Assembly (NCBI RefSeq): GCF_017744115.1
Contig: NZ_JAGHQW010000034.1
Coordinates: 1 to 64,000, forward strand
DNA length: 64,000 nucleotides
Direction of reading: 5' to 3'
Source of the DNA: Salinisphaera sp. G21_0
GTDB lineage: Bacteria; Pseudomonadota; Gammaproteobacteria; Pseudomonadales; Endozoicomonadaceae
Numbering within the stretch: position 1 is the first letter of the stretch; the number at the start of each line of letters is the position of its first letter. Of this stretch, positions 1 to 10,550 are shown in pieces. The notes below the pieces were generated by a model. The model had not been told where the DNA came from. It ran no database searches and saw nothing but the letters and a program-made list of their open reading frames with translations. A program made the translations under genes and the position numbers.

Positions 1-168
1 ACGCTTCCACCTTCGCTTTGTCGGGCAAGCCTTTGCCATTACACATGGAGGAAAAGGCCCGCAGCAGTTCCAGGCTGAATTCGCCGTTCACCTTCCAGCA
101 CTCCCACGCTTTGAGCGCTTCCACCTTTGCTTTGTCGGGCAAGCCTTTGCCATTACACATGGAGGCAA
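1..168. repeat. Two near-identical 114-bp tandem repeat units
   Basis: The 54 bases at 1-54 recur at 115-168 with only two or so changes, an offset of 114 bp that keeps the minus-strand reading frame. More units probably continue to the left of the window. Confidence 0.8.
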
Positions 169-1027
169 TCTGTTTCAAGCATGGGTTAGCAGCAACCGCC
201 TCAATATTTTCCTCGCTTTCTTCTGCAAACTTTTTTATCTGAGTCTTCGAGTTGAGCATGCTGGTAAGGCAGCTGGTATTTGTAATCTGCTGGGGGTTTA
301 CAGCTAAAAAGAACGTGTTGGCCCTGGCAAAATAGCCTTTGAAAGTCTGAGAATCTTTAACAATGCTGAAGTTTTTTACCTTGGAAAAGAGGGAATGTGC
401 GGGCGGCTTTCCCCTGTCTCGCGCTAACTGGATTTTCCTGTCTTTGAGGTTTTTCAGAAGAGTCCCGGCATTCTTTAATATTGCTTGAATTTCTTGATTA
501 TTTAAATGTGTTCGCAGTTCATTTTGCTGGCTTACAGAAAATTCTGAAATTGATGTTCCACTGTTAATTTCTGTAGTGAGCGGTACATCCTTCATTGGGT
601 CAGGCATGACCTGCACCATCGCTGAGGTATGTTCATTGCCAGTTAATAGCCTGTTGTCGCTGACTGTTGGTAGATTTCTTGATATGGAACTGATCACTCC
701 CGGAAGCCTGGAAGCTGCGTCAGCAGGCATGGCTGGTTCGGTCTCCATTGGCTCCGGATTAGCAGGTAGCGAAGTTGAAGAACACACAATACTCCTGCTG
801 TTGTCAGTAACACGCCTGCGCTTTATGGATGGGATGGGCCCGGATTCAGATTGCAGTTGATGCGGTGGAAATGTTCCAGTGCCCGTTGTTGTCTGTTCCA
901 CTTGGTAACCTGACATGGATCGCTTTCTTTCTTGTTTTCGGCTGTTTGCTGGCCGGTGCCTTCCGGCTTCAGTGGATGTTAACGGGGATGCCGTGTCTGC
1001 GGTTACTGATGAGGAAGGTGATTGCAT
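1..1027 (-). CDS. Repeat protein with 38-residue tandem repeats (5' part, runs off left edge)
   Basis: Reading the minus strand from an ATG at 1027 gives an open frame of 342 codons that leaves the window still open. An in-frame TAG lies upstream at 1094-1096 and no other ATG lies between. The first ~150 residues are low-complexity, rich in Ser, Thr and Pro. A middle part (~150-270) has a basic stretch near LKNLKDRKIQLARD. The C-terminal visible part contains MCNGKGLPDKAKVEALKAW, followed by ECWKVNGEFSLELLRAFSS, then a second copy starting MCNGKGLPDKAKVEA. The repeat period is 114 bp (38 residues), and the DNA of the two copies is nearly identical (1-54 versus 115-168), so amplification is recent. 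No signal peptide or known domain is visible. Repeats of this kind suggest a binding or secreted host-interaction protein, but that is inference. No strong ribosome binding site supports the start. Confidence 0.75.
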   Translation of the reverse strand, partial: MQSPSSSVTADTASPLTSTEAGRHRPANSRKQERKRSMSGYQVEQTTTGTGTFPPHQLQSESGPIPSIKRRRVTDNSRSIVCSSTSLPANPEPMETEPAMPADAASRLPGVISSISRNLPTVSDNRLLTGNEHTSAMVQVMPDPMKDVPLTTEINSGTSISEFSVSQQNELRTHLNNQEIQAILKNAGTLLKNLKDRKIQLARDRGKPPAHSLFSKVKNFSIVKDSQTFKGYFARANTFFLAVNPQQITNTSCLTSMLNSKTQIKKFAEESEENIEAVAANPCLKQIASMCNGKGLPDKAKVEALKAWECWKVNGEFSLELLRAFSSMCNGKGLPDKAKVEA

Positions 1028-1150
1028 GGTTTCTTCGGGGATTACCTGTTTCCAGTTGGAGAATCGTCTGGGGATGACAACAATAGAACTGAACTAGTCA
1101 GCCCGTTAAAGTTCTAGGCAGCCGGTATCAGGGAAGGCTGACCTGTTTTG

Positions 1151-1537
1151 TCAGGCAGTCTGGCTGTGAGATGTGTTTCGGGATAGCGCACCGCTGGCTT
1201 TTACATTCCAGGGCAGGAGTGCTTCCAGCTTCTCAACCGTATCCGCATACGGCAGTTCCTCCAGTACGTAACAAATGTACTCGAAAGGCTCCAGTCCATT
1301 GGCTTTGGCACTTTCGATCAGGCTGCAATAAATGGCGCTGGCCCGGGTGCCATCAGGGGTATCGGCAAACAGCCAGTTGCGGCGTCCCACAGTCAAGGGG
1401 CGAATGGCATTCTCGGCAGCGGCATTGCTGATGTTCAACAGGCCGTCTTCACAGTAAATGATCAGCTTTGGCCACTGGTTCAGGGCATAACCGATGGCAT
1501 TATGAATCAGGCTGCCAGGTTCAACCCGGTTTATATT
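1151..1537 (-). pseudogene. IS66-family transposase, C-terminal remnant
   Basis: The minus-strand translation contains ISNAAAENAIRPLTVGRRNW followed by LFADTPDGTRASAIYCSLIE and SAKANGLEPFEYICYVLEEL. This is the conserved C-terminus of the IS66 TnpC transposase (the ENAIRPL-GRKNWLF-ANGLEP block). Only about 125 residues remain. The N-terminal DDE core is missing and the frame runs directly into a MITE at 1538. The copy cannot be active. The frame remains open through the MITE into an unrelated upstream gene piece, so automatic annotation would report one false chimeric protein. Confidence 0.85.
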
Positions 1538-1746
1538 CCAATGGCACTGACTTAAGCTTAAAAACCCCGCAAACATGGGGATTGATACAGGTTTAGAGAT
1601 TTGAATTGGAACCACAAAGCACACAAAGAGCACTAAGAAGAGCTTTTCTTTTCCTTTGTGCTCTTTGTGTGCTTTGTGGTTCCAATCGCCGGGTGCCTTA
1701 AAGTCCACGTATGACAAGGCTTTCACCCTTAAGTCAGTGCCATTGG
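1538..1746. mobile_element. MITE family A, 209 bp, copy 1
   Basis: The element is bounded by perfect 19-bp terminal inverted repeats reading CCAATGGCACTGACTTAAG from each end. Inside is a long hairpin core whose arms read GGAACCACAAAGCACACAAA and its complement. A second 209-bp copy lies at 32678-32886. No clear target-site duplication flanks this copy, consistent with its sitting at a junction between an IS66 remnant and another gene piece. It encodes no protein; the open frame through it is incidental. Confidence 0.85.
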
Positions 1747-2158
1747 TTTCAGGACTGGTCGATGGTGAGGTTGAGGCAGGAGTACCGGTCGGTTCTTTAC
1801 TGGTTCCCGGATTGTGGTCTTGCGACGTCTCGCCCCCACAACCCGGCAGGCTGGCCAGCGCCAGACAGGCCATAGCCACCTGGTTAATAGTATTGAAATA
1901 GCTATTGGCAGGTATGGCTCTCTGGGCCAGGCGCAGGGCCAGCTCTTTAGGTTGAATTTTCAGCTGTATCCATGGGCCACCCGGCTGGTCAGACCGTTGC
2001 CCGGGGTCAAAGTCCGGATGAAAGGATTTAGCCACTGACTTGCTGATACTCCAGATACCCGACCAGGCAGAACCCTGCCCAAGGTTATGGCTGGTATCAG
2101 TGTCAGCCGAATCAGACGGTGGCGTCATGGTTACGCAGGAAGTGAGTACAGGGGTCAT
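1747..2158 (-). pseudogene. Truncated gene of unknown function (N-terminal piece)
   Basis: The minus-strand frame starting at 2158 (MTPVLTSCVTMTPPSDSAD) runs about 137 residues before entering the MITE. It contains a hydrophobic segment AMACLALASLPGCGG that resembles a lipobox but lies around residue 95-108, so either the true start is further inside or the gene is already scrambled. After it comes a Ser/Thr/Pro-rich linker. I do not recognise the family. Its natural C-terminus has been lost at the MITE junction. Confidence 0.35.
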
Positions 2159-2313
2159 TTCATTGCTTCCGGGTTACAGGATTCGGAATACAAATGTAGA
2201 TGCAAATAGGAATGATTGTTTTTTTATTTTAACAGTACCGGGATTACTGAGAATTCTTGCCAGAAATGTTCCAGGCTGACAGCGTTTGCTGCCCGCCTGG
2301 AGGGAAGGGAATA

Positions 2314-3714
2314 TCAGAACTGTTTGAGAATCTGCTCAACACTGTCGGTTGCATCACCAAACAGCATACGACTGTTGTCACGGAAGAACAGTGGGTTTTG
2401 AACACCCGCATAGCCGGTAGCCATCGAGCGTTTGAAGACGATCACTTCTCCGGCTTCCCAGACTCGCAATACCGGCATGCCGGCAATGGGGCTGTTGGGA
2501 TCTTCGGCCGCCGCCGGGTTCACCGTGTCGTTGGCACCGATCACCAGAACCGTATCGGTATCAGCAAAGTCATCGTTGATTTCATCCATCTCTTCCACGA
2601 TGTCATAAGGCACTTTTGCCTCTGCCAGCAGTACATTCATATGACCCGGCAGCCGACCGGCCACCGGATGGATACCAAAACGAACGTTGATACCACGGTC
2701 CCGCAGCTTCTTGACCAGGTCACGAACCGGGTGCTGAGCCTGGGCAACCGCCATACCATAGCCAGGCGTAATAATGACACTGGCGGAGTTCTTCAGCTGT
2801 TCCGCAACGTCTTCTGCGCTGACTTCCGTATAGTCACCCTGTTCACCACCTTCGACGATCGTCCCCTCTGCGGTACCAAAGCCACCCAGAATCACCGAAA
2901 TAAACGAACGATTCATGGCCCTGCACATCAGGTAAGAGAGGATGGCACCGGAAGAACCCACCATGGCACCGGTAATGATCAGCAGGTTGTTGCCCAGCAT
3001 AAAGCCAGTCATGGCCGCCGCCAGACCTGAGTAGGCGTTCAGCATGGAGACCACCACCGGCATATCGGCACCGCCAATACCCAGCACCAGGGTGATACCA
3101 AAGCCAAATGCCAGAAGGGTAACCAGCACTAGCGCCAGAATACTGTGCTGCTGTACATAGACAACACCCATCAACACCGCCAGGCCAAGGATAGCCAGGT
3201 TGGTCCAGTGCTTACCGGGCAGTGATACCGGACGGCTGGAAATCTTGCCATGAAGCTTCATCGCCGCCACCACTGAGCCACTGAACGTCACTGCACCAAT
3301 AATAATCCCGATAAAGATTTCCGAGCTGTGAATCAACTGCTCAGCGGACATAACCAGGTCTTTCAACTGACCAGCCAGTGAGTCATTGACTTCCAGCGCA
3401 CTGGCAAAACCAATCAGTACCGCCGCCAGACCACCAAAGCCGTTCAGAATGGCCACCAGCTGTGGCATCTCCGTCATCTGAACCTTAAGCGCCAGGTAAA
3501 GGCCAACACCCGCACCCACCATCATGCAGAGAGTGACCAGGGTAATACCGGCAATATGGGCATGGGCCAGGGTGGCCAGAACGGCCACCACCATCCCGGT
3601 GATGCCATAGATATTGCCGTTTTTTGCCGTATCCTGTCGACTAAGCCCGGCAAGGCTCATAACAAACATTAATGCAGCGACCAGATAAGCCGCTACCAGT
3701 AATCCTTCAGACAT
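2314..3714 (-). CDS. pntB: NAD(P) transhydrogenase subunit beta
   Basis: This is the membrane beta subunit of proton-translocating transhydrogenase, which uses the proton gradient to reduce NADP+ with NADH. The 466 residues match the usual ~460. The N-terminal half is a series of hydrophobic helices. The C-terminal dIII NADP-binding domain shows [34 protein letters not shown] and the [10 protein letters not shown] motif. An AGGAG sequence precedes the ATG by about nine bases. It lies 15 bp after pntA and is surely co-transcribed. Confidence 0.97.
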   Translation of the reverse strand: MSEGLLVAAYLVAALMFVMSLAGLSRQDTAKNGNIYGITGMVVAVLATLAHAHIAGITLVTLCMMVGAGVGLYLALKVQMTEMPQLVAILNGFGGLAAVLIGFASALEVNDSLAGQLKDLVMSAEQLIHSSEIFIGIIIGAVTFSGSVVAAMKLHGKISSRPVSLPGKHWTNLAILGLAVLMGVVYVQQHSILALVLVTLLAFGFGITLVLGIGGADMPVVVSMLNAYSGLAAAMTGFMLGNNLLIITGAMVGSSGAILSYLMCRAMNRSFISVILGGFGTAEGTIVEGGEQGDYTEVSAEDVAEQLKNSASVIITPGYGMAVAQAQHPVRDLVKKLRDRGINVRFGIHPVAGRLPGHMNVLLAEAKVPYDIVEEMDEINDDFADTDTVLVIGANDTVNPAAAEDPNSPIAGMPVLRVWEAGEVIVFKRSMATGYAGVQNPLFFRDNSRMLFGDATDSVEQILKQF

Positions 3715-3729
3715 TGCGAGCGACTCCTG

Positions 3730-5262
3730 TTAATCCAGACGGAACATCTTGAGCATCCGCTGGGTAACAGCGAATCCACCAACAATATTGATGACAGCAA
3801 CCGTGATGGCAATACCCGACAGTGCAAGTACGATATTGTTGTCACTGCCCATCTGGACCAGACCACCAACCACCACAATGCCGCTGATAGCATTGGTAAC
3901 ACTCATCAATGGCGTATGCAGCGCAGACGTCACATTCCAGATAACGTAATAGCCGACGATGGAAGCGAGGACAAAAACGGTGAGATGTTCCAGGAAACTG
4001 CTGGGGGCAGAGTTAGCCACACAACCAAAGAGCACAGCACCGACAGCCAACAGCACCGGCTTCAGCCAGGGCCTGGCCTTTGCTTCTTGTTCAGGTTCTT
4101 TAGCCACCACCGGTTCCGGCCCGGCAGCCGGGGCTGCACTGACTTTCACCGGGGGTGGTGGCCAGGTGATGCTGCCGTCACGGATCACGGTCAGGCCACG
4201 GATCACTTCATCATCAAAGTTGATATCAATCTGCCCATCCTTGTTTGGACAGAGCAGTTTCAACAGATTCACCAGGTTAGTGCCGTACAGCTGCGATGAC
4301 TGGGTAGGCAGACGGCTTGGCAGATCGGTATAACCGATCACTTTTACGCCATGGGCGACAGTGATCTGGTCCTTGACGGTACATGCACAGTTACCACCGG
4401 TCTGGGCAGCCAGATCGACAATGACACTGCCGGGCTTCATGGCCTTGACCATGTCTTCGGTGATCAGCTTTGGTGCCGGTTTGCCGGGAATAAGCGCTGT
4501 GGTGATGATGATATCAACGTCTCTGGCCTGCTCCATAAAGAGTGCCATCTCAGCATCAATAAACGCCTGGCTCATCTCTTTGGCATAACCATCGGAAGAG
4601 TCCTGCTCTTCTTCATAATCAAGCTCAAGGAACTCGGCCCCCATACTCTCAACCTGCTCTTTTACTTCAGGCCGGGTATCGAATGCACGCACAATGGCAC
4701 CCATGCTGCCCGCTGCACCCAGGGCAGCGAGGCCAGCAACACCGGCACCAATGACCAGCACCTTGGCTGGCGGAATTTTACCGGCCGCCGTGATCTGGCC
4801 ATTAAAGAAGCGGCCAAACTCATGAGAAGCCTCAACCACCGCACGATAGCCACCAATATTGGCCATTGAACTCAGGGCATCCAGAGACTGTGAGCGCGAC
4901 AGCCGCGGTACGCTGTCCATTGCCAGAATGTTCACATTACGCTGGCTGAGCTTATTCATCAGCGCTTCATTCTGGGCTGGCCAGATGAAGCTGGCCAGTG
5001 TAGCGCCATCTTTTAGCAGTGCAATTTCATCATCAATGGGCGCGTTCACCTTGAGAATAATGTCTGAATTCCAGACCTCATCACGATCAACAACCCGGGC
5101 ACCAGCCTGAGTAAATGCTTCATCCCCAAAGCTCGCTTTTACCCCTGCACCTCGTTCAACGACGACGTCAAAACCGAGCTTCTGCAACTTGCCCACTGTA
5201 TCGGGCGTTGCAGCAACACGATTCTCGTTTTCCTGGACCTCTCCAGGGATCCCTATGCGCAT
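3730..5262 (-). CDS. pntA: NAD(P) transhydrogenase subunit alpha
   Basis: The alpha subunit carries the NAD(H)-binding dI domain ([20 protein letters not shown] at the N-terminus, the GAGVAGLAA nucleotide motif, the [11 protein letters not shown]-type loop) and C-terminal membrane helices. From ATG 5262 it is 510 residues, like E. coli PntA. A GTG nine bases upstream is in frame, but alignment with the family (MRIGIP) and a GGTGA sequence just ahead favour 5262. It is the first gene of a two-gene operon with pntB. Confidence 0.96.
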   Translation of the reverse strand: MRIGIPGEVQENENRVAATPDTVGKLQKLGFDVVVERGAGVKASFGDEAFTQAGARVVDRDEVWNSDIILKVNAPIDDEIALLKDGATLASFIWPAQNEALMNKLSQRNVNILAMDSVPRLSRSQSLDALSSMANIGGYRAVVEASHEFGRFFNGQITAAGKIPPAKVLVIGAGVAGLAALGAAGSMGAIVRAFDTRPEVKEQVESMGAEFLELDYEEEQDSSDGYAKEMSQAFIDAEMALFMEQARDVDIIITTALIPGKPAPKLITEDMVKAMKPGSVIVDLAAQTGGNCACTVKDQITVAHGVKVIGYTDLPSRLPTQSSQLYGTNLVNLLKLLCPNKDGQIDINFDDEVIRGLTVIRDGSITWPPPPVKVSAAPAAGPEPVVAKEPEQEAKARPWLKPVLLAVGAVLFGCVANSAPSSFLEHLTVFVLASIVGYYVIWNVTSALHTPLMSVTNAISGIVVVGGLVQMGSDNNIVLALSGIAITVAVINIVGGFAVTQRMLKMFRLD

Positions 5263-5271
5263 AACGGTCAC

Positions 5272-5841
5272 CGGAAGCTAAATTAATAGACTTTTCATTC
5301 AGTGCATCAGCACCCAGCGCTTCTGAACCGGATACAAGGAGCCAGTTCAGAGTGCTACCCCAATCAACAATGCTGGAACTTTTACTGTGAAAACGACCAA
5401 GATTCTTACCTGATTTGTACGTTGACAAGATCACAGGAACCGACAACATACGACATCATTCTCACAGCAAAAACTCAGGCATATTGAGCTGTTTCATAAG
5501 ATGGCCCCCTTACAGGCAGCCTGTCTCAGAAGCCCTTCTTATAAATCAGGGCACACATAGTAAGTGATTTTTTGACAAAGTGGTAATTAACAACACTTGC
5601 TGGCGGGATTACCTATTTACTTATAGCTCGAAAATTCTGGGCAAATGTAATAATCCACAGCCAATCTTGCACAGGCACTATCGGTCAGTGTTGAGTGATG
5701 AAATGTTAATTGTGGGTATGAAAGACGGAGAGAATCATCCCAAAAGGACAGGCAAACTGAGAAATAAGGTTGGATTTATAAGGCTACGGTTGTGTAGATC
5801 GGCTACCAGACTCCACACCCCACATTGGCCAAAGCAATGCT
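5272..5841. other. Non-coding stretch upstream of pntA
   Basis: About 570 bp without a convincing gene. The short frames here (for example 5580-5846) have no recognisable product, codon pattern or ribosome binding site. It must hold the pntAB promoter, but I cannot place it with confidence. It ends at a MITE. Confidence 0.6.
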
Positions 5842-6015
5842 CTTAGGGTAGACATTAAGCGCCTACTCCCAGCTTCGGGAAGTTGAAGACGGAACCACGA
5901 AGGACACGAAGAGCACAAAGAAGAGATTTTCTTTTCCTTCGTGCTCTTCGTGTCCTTCGTGGTTCCATTCAAAAGCCATTGAAAATGGAGGGGTAAGCTT
6001 AATGTCCACCCTAAG
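5842..6015. mobile_element. MITE family B, 174 bp, copy 1, with 10-bp target duplication
   Basis: The terminal inverted repeats are CTTAGGGTAGACATTAA on the left and its complement with one change on the right. The core (5891-5966) is a long hairpin of the CCACGAAGGACACGAAG type. The flanks AAGCAATGCT (5832-5841) and AAGCAGTGCT (6016-6025) agree at 9 of 10 bases, so they look like an ageing 10-bp target-site duplication. A second copy lies at 27265-27439. Confidence 0.88.
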
Positions 6016-6022
6016 AAGCAGT

Positions 6023-6049
6023 GCTCAGGGTAGTAAACACACCCTGAGC
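6023..6049 (-). terminator. Hairpin downstream of glpK
   Basis: A perfect 9-bp stem, GCTCAGGGT (6023-6031) with ACCCTGAGC (6041-6049), lies just past the glpK stop on the minus strand. The T-run after it is weak, so it may act as an mRNA-end stabiliser as much as an intrinsic terminator. The family B MITE abuts it. Confidence 0.55.
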
Positions 6050-6065
6050 CCGTGAACACTTGTGT

Positions 6066-7592
<1,527 letters not shown>

Positions 7593-7646
7593 TTAGCTGG
7601 CAGGGGTATCACCCCTACCTTCTCACAAAAATCGGCTAACAATCGA

Positions 7647-8465
7647 TCAGGCGGTTCTGATTTCACAACCAGGTGTGGCGCACACAGCAGGTTCTACCTG
7701 CTTGCCCAGCACATTGATGTAAAGCCATGCGCCGGTCATGGCACCACAGATGGGAGCAACAATCGGTACCCAGAAATAGGGATTGGCTCGTGCCCCCGTC
7801 AGCGCCACTTCGCCCCAGCCGGCAAAAAATGCAAAGAGTTTCGGGCCAAAATCCCGTGCCGGGTTCATGGCAAAACCGGTCAGAGGGCCGAAAGATGCCC
7901 CGATAACCGCGATAAGAACACCGATAAGAAGGGCGGAAAGTGCGCCGTTGGAAACACCATTATTCTCATCACCAATAGCCAGAATGCCGCCCATCAGCAC
8001 TGCGGTAATGACGAACTCAACAGCGAAGGCCTGCAGGTTAGTGAGTGACGAGTGTGCATAAGTGGAGAAAATACCCGCTGTGGCCAGACTCTGCTCAGAG
8101 CCACGAATCATATTATGAGCCAACTCATAATCAGCGAATAAGCCACTGTACAGGAAGTAAACCAGGGCCGCAGAGCAGAACGCACCCAGCATCTGGGCAA
8201 TAATAAAGGGAATGACCTTTTGCTTGTTGAAGCCTTTAAAGACCATTAAGGCAAGCGTCACTGCCGGATTCAGGTGAGCACCGGAAATGCCGCCGGTCAC
8301 ATAGATGGCAATGGCAACACCAAGACCCCAGACGATGGATATTTCCCACTGACCGAAATCAACACCGGCCAGAACGAGCGCCGCTACACAACCCGCACCA
8401 AAGAAAATAAGGAGCCCGGTGCCAATAAACTCGGCAAGACATTCCCCCAGCAATGATTTTCTCAT
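7647..8465 (-). CDS. glpF: Glycerol uptake facilitator (aquaglyceroporin)
   Basis: A MIP-family channel for passive glycerol entry across the inner membrane. Both NPA boxes are visible (SGAHLNPAVTLAL and FAMNPARDFGPK), among six hydrophobic helices. The frame is open from 8501, but the family N-terminus (GECLAEFIGTGLLIFFGAG) and the GGAAG sequence ahead favour ATG 8465, giving 272 residues. It is the first gene of glpFK and is divergent from glpA. Confidence 0.95.
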   Translation of the reverse strand: MRKSLLGECLAEFIGTGLLIFFGAGCVAALVLAGVDFGQWEISIVWGLGVAIAIYVTGGISGAHLNPAVTLALMVFKGFNKQKVIPFIIAQMLGAFCSAALVYFLYSGLFADYELAHNMIRGSEQSLATAGIFSTYAHSSLTNLQAFAVEFVITAVLMGGILAIGDENNGVSNGALSALLIGVLIAVIGASFGPLTGFAMNPARDFGPKLFAFFAGWGEVALTGARANPYFWVPIVAPICGAMTGAWLYINVLGKQVEPAVCATPGCEIRTA

Positions 8466-8599
8466 AATGGCTACTTCCACCTGCTTCACGCAGATCAACA
8501 ATTATTAGTTAAGGCAGTGTCGTAAATACTGAATTCAGCGAATGCCTTGTTGGCGGCGAATTTTTACAAACAACAACAAACATTATCAATCCTGAAAGA

Positions 8600-8613
8600 T
8601 TGATATAAATCAA
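8600..8613. promoter_or_regulatory. Consensus FNR/ANR-type box in glpF-glpA intergenic region
   Basis: TTGATATAAATCAA matches the FNR consensus TTGATnnnnATCAA at every defined base. It lies in the divergent region between glpF and glpA. Neither side shows a perfectly placed -10 at the class II distance, so I cannot say which promoter it serves. Oxygen control of glpABC by FNR is established in E. coli. Confidence 0.65.
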
Positions 8614-8735
8614 TCAATTACCTATAAAGAAAGCCAATTGCGGGAAATACGCACAAAGCGAATCAACTAAACAACATTAATTTTCATGCACCTCATGAAC
8701 TTCGATTAATCATTAACCACACCCAGAAAATTCTG

Positions 8736-8846
8736 ATGTTCGTTTTTTGTCTGAGCGGATAACTATTCGTGTTTTTTTGTTGATTTGTGTCATTTGCTAA
8801 ATATTGCCGTTTATTTATAGTGCGCGCCGCGAACATAAACGAACAT
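8736..8846. promoter_or_regulatory. GlpR-type operator half-sites upstream of glpA
   Basis: ATGTTCG at 8736-8742 and two direct CGAACAT copies at 8830-8836 and 8840-8846 match the half-site of the E. coli glycerol-3-phosphate repressor operator (WATGTTCGWT). The last two are exactly 10 bp apart and end 15 bp before the glpA start. They imply that glpA was, or is, under GlpR control, although the adjacent glpR gene is broken. Confidence 0.6.
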
Positions 8847-8861
8847 GTAAGAGCAAATTCA

Positions 8862-10550
8862 ATGAGGCAGATAGAGACCGACGTTGTCATCATCGGCGGG
8901 GGCGCGACCGGAGCGGGCGTTCTTCGCGACTGTGCGCAACGGGGAATGCGTGCAATCCTGGTCGAAAAGGATGATATCGCCAACGGTACTACCGGGCGTA
9001 ACCACGGTCTGCTCCATTCCGGTGCCCGCTACGCAGTGACCGACCCTCACTCTGCCATTGAATGCATCCGTGAAAACCAGATTCTGAGGAAAGTGGCCAG
9101 CCACTGTATCGAAGAGACCGGTGGGCTGTTCATCACCCTGCCTGAGGACGAACTCTCCTTTCAGGAAACATTCATTACCGCCTGTACATCTGCGGGTATA
9201 CAGGCAGAGGCATTAACACCTGCAGATGCCCTGCGCATTGAGCCAAATGTGAACCCCGGGCTGCTGGGCGCTGTGCGTGTTCCAGACGGTACCGTAGACC
9301 CTTTTCGTTTAACCGCTGCCAATATTCTTGATGCAGAAGAATACGGTGGTCGTCTGCTCAGCTATACCAAAGTCGTTGGCCTGATCATCAACAATGGCCG
9401 GGTACGGGGGGTACACTGTATCAAGGTGAAAACTGGTGAGAAAGTGGATATTCATGCCCAGCAGGTGGTGAATGCTGCCGGTATCTGGGGCCAGCAGATT
9501 ATTGAATACGCAGACCTGGCCATTCGCATGTTCCCGGCTAAAGGTTCGTTATTGATTGTTGATTACCGCATTAATGGCATGGTGATTAACCGTTGTCGTA
9601 AACCCTCCGATGCCGACATTCTGGTACCCGGGGACACCATCTCTCTGATTGGTACCACCTCGGAGAAAATCCCCTACCGGGACATCGAGAACATCCGGGT
9701 GACCCCCGACGAGGTTGACGTACTGTTAGCTGAGGGCGAGAAACTCTGTCCGATCATGGCCAGGACCCGTGTACTTCGTGCCTATTGCGGTGTTCGCCCG
9801 CTGATCTCTCTGGGGGATGATCCATCGGGTCGAAATATCAGCCGGGGGATTGTCTTGCTTGACCACGGTGAAACGGATGCCTTGCCGGGTCTTATTACCA
9901 TTACCGGCGGAAAGCTGATGACCTATCGACTGATGGCTGAAATGGCAACGGATGCGGTGGCAAAAAACCTGGGCAACAGCAAACCCTGTGTCACAGCTAT
10001 ACGACCACTGCCCGGAGCTAATGGCAAACACAGCGATATTTACGCCCCCCAGGTTTCTATCCCGGTATCAGGCTCTGCAAAGTACCGCCATGGAGAAAGA
10101 GCGGCAAAGTTTCTTGCCAACGACAAAAAGCAGAATGCGGTTATCTGTGAGTGCGAAATGGTCACTCGCGGTGAAATTGAATACGCCGTCCATAATCTCA
10201 ATGCCAGAGATCTGGTTGACCTTCGTCGTCGGACTCGCATTGGCATGGGGCCTTGCCAGGGAAAAATGTGTGCCTGTCGGGCGGCCGGTATTGTCAGCGA
10301 AATAACGCACGACGATAACGGTAAACAAGCGCTGCACAGCGTAGGTGAGTTTATGCAGGAACGCTGGAAGGGAGTCAGGCCGGTGCTGTGGGGTGATGCG
10401 ATGCGCGAAGCCGATTTGAGCTACTGGCTGTACAACAACCTTCTGGGCTACAGCCAGCTGGAACCCAGTGATCCGGATTCCCACAGTGTCAATCCTGGCG
10501 AAGCTGCTGTGCTCCGCGGGGAAGAGTCAAAGGAAGAGGTAGCCCCATGA
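8862..10550 (+). CDS. glpA: Anaerobic glycerol-3-phosphate dehydrogenase subunit A
   Basis: The catalytic FAD subunit that oxidises sn-glycerol-3-phosphate to dihydroxyacetone phosphate, passing electrons through GlpB/GlpC to the quinone pool for anaerobic respiration. The N-terminus has the dinucleotide fold VVIIGGGATGAGVLRDCAQR and TGRNHGLLHSGARYAVTD. The C-terminal part has a BFD-like [2Fe-2S] cysteine set (CECEM, then MGPCQGKMCACRAAG). From ATG 8862 it is 562 residues. The longer frame from 8787 adds 25 residues absent from the family. It overlaps glpB by ATGA. Confidence 0.97.
   Translation: MRQIETDVVIIGGGATGAGVLRDCAQRGMRAILVEKDDIANGTTGRNHGLLHSGARYAVTDPHSAIECIRENQILRKVASHCIEETGGLFITLPEDELSFQETFITACTSAGIQAEALTPADALRIEPNVNPGLLGAVRVPDGTVDPFRLTAANILDAEEYGGRLLSYTKVVGLIINNGRVRGVHCIKVKTGEKVDIHAQQVVNAAGIWGQQIIEYADLAIRMFPAKGSLLIVDYRINGMVINRCRKPSDADILVPGDTISLIGTTSEKIPYRDIENIRVTPDEVDVLLAEGEKLCPIMARTRVLRAYCGVRPLISLGDDPSGRNISRGIVLLDHGETDALPGLITITGGKLMTYRLMAEMATDAVAKNLGNSKPCVTAIRPLPGANGKHSDIYAPQVSIPVSGSAKYRHGERAAKFLANDKKQNAVICECEMVTRGEIEYAVHNLNARDLVDLRRRTRIGMGPCQGKMCACRAAGIVSEITHDDNGKQALHSVGEFMQERWKGVRPVLWGDAMREADLSYWLYNNLLGYSQLEPSDPDSHSVNPGEAAVLRGEESKEEVAP

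Noticed and set aside
5580-5846. 88-residue plus-strand frame upstream of the MITE
   Set aside because: No ribosome binding site, no familiar motif, and its end runs to the MITE border; looks like chance.
5784-6059. 91-residue minus-strand frame over the family B MITE
   Set aside because: Almost entirely MITE sequence; the counterpart at 27162-27392 has the same origin.
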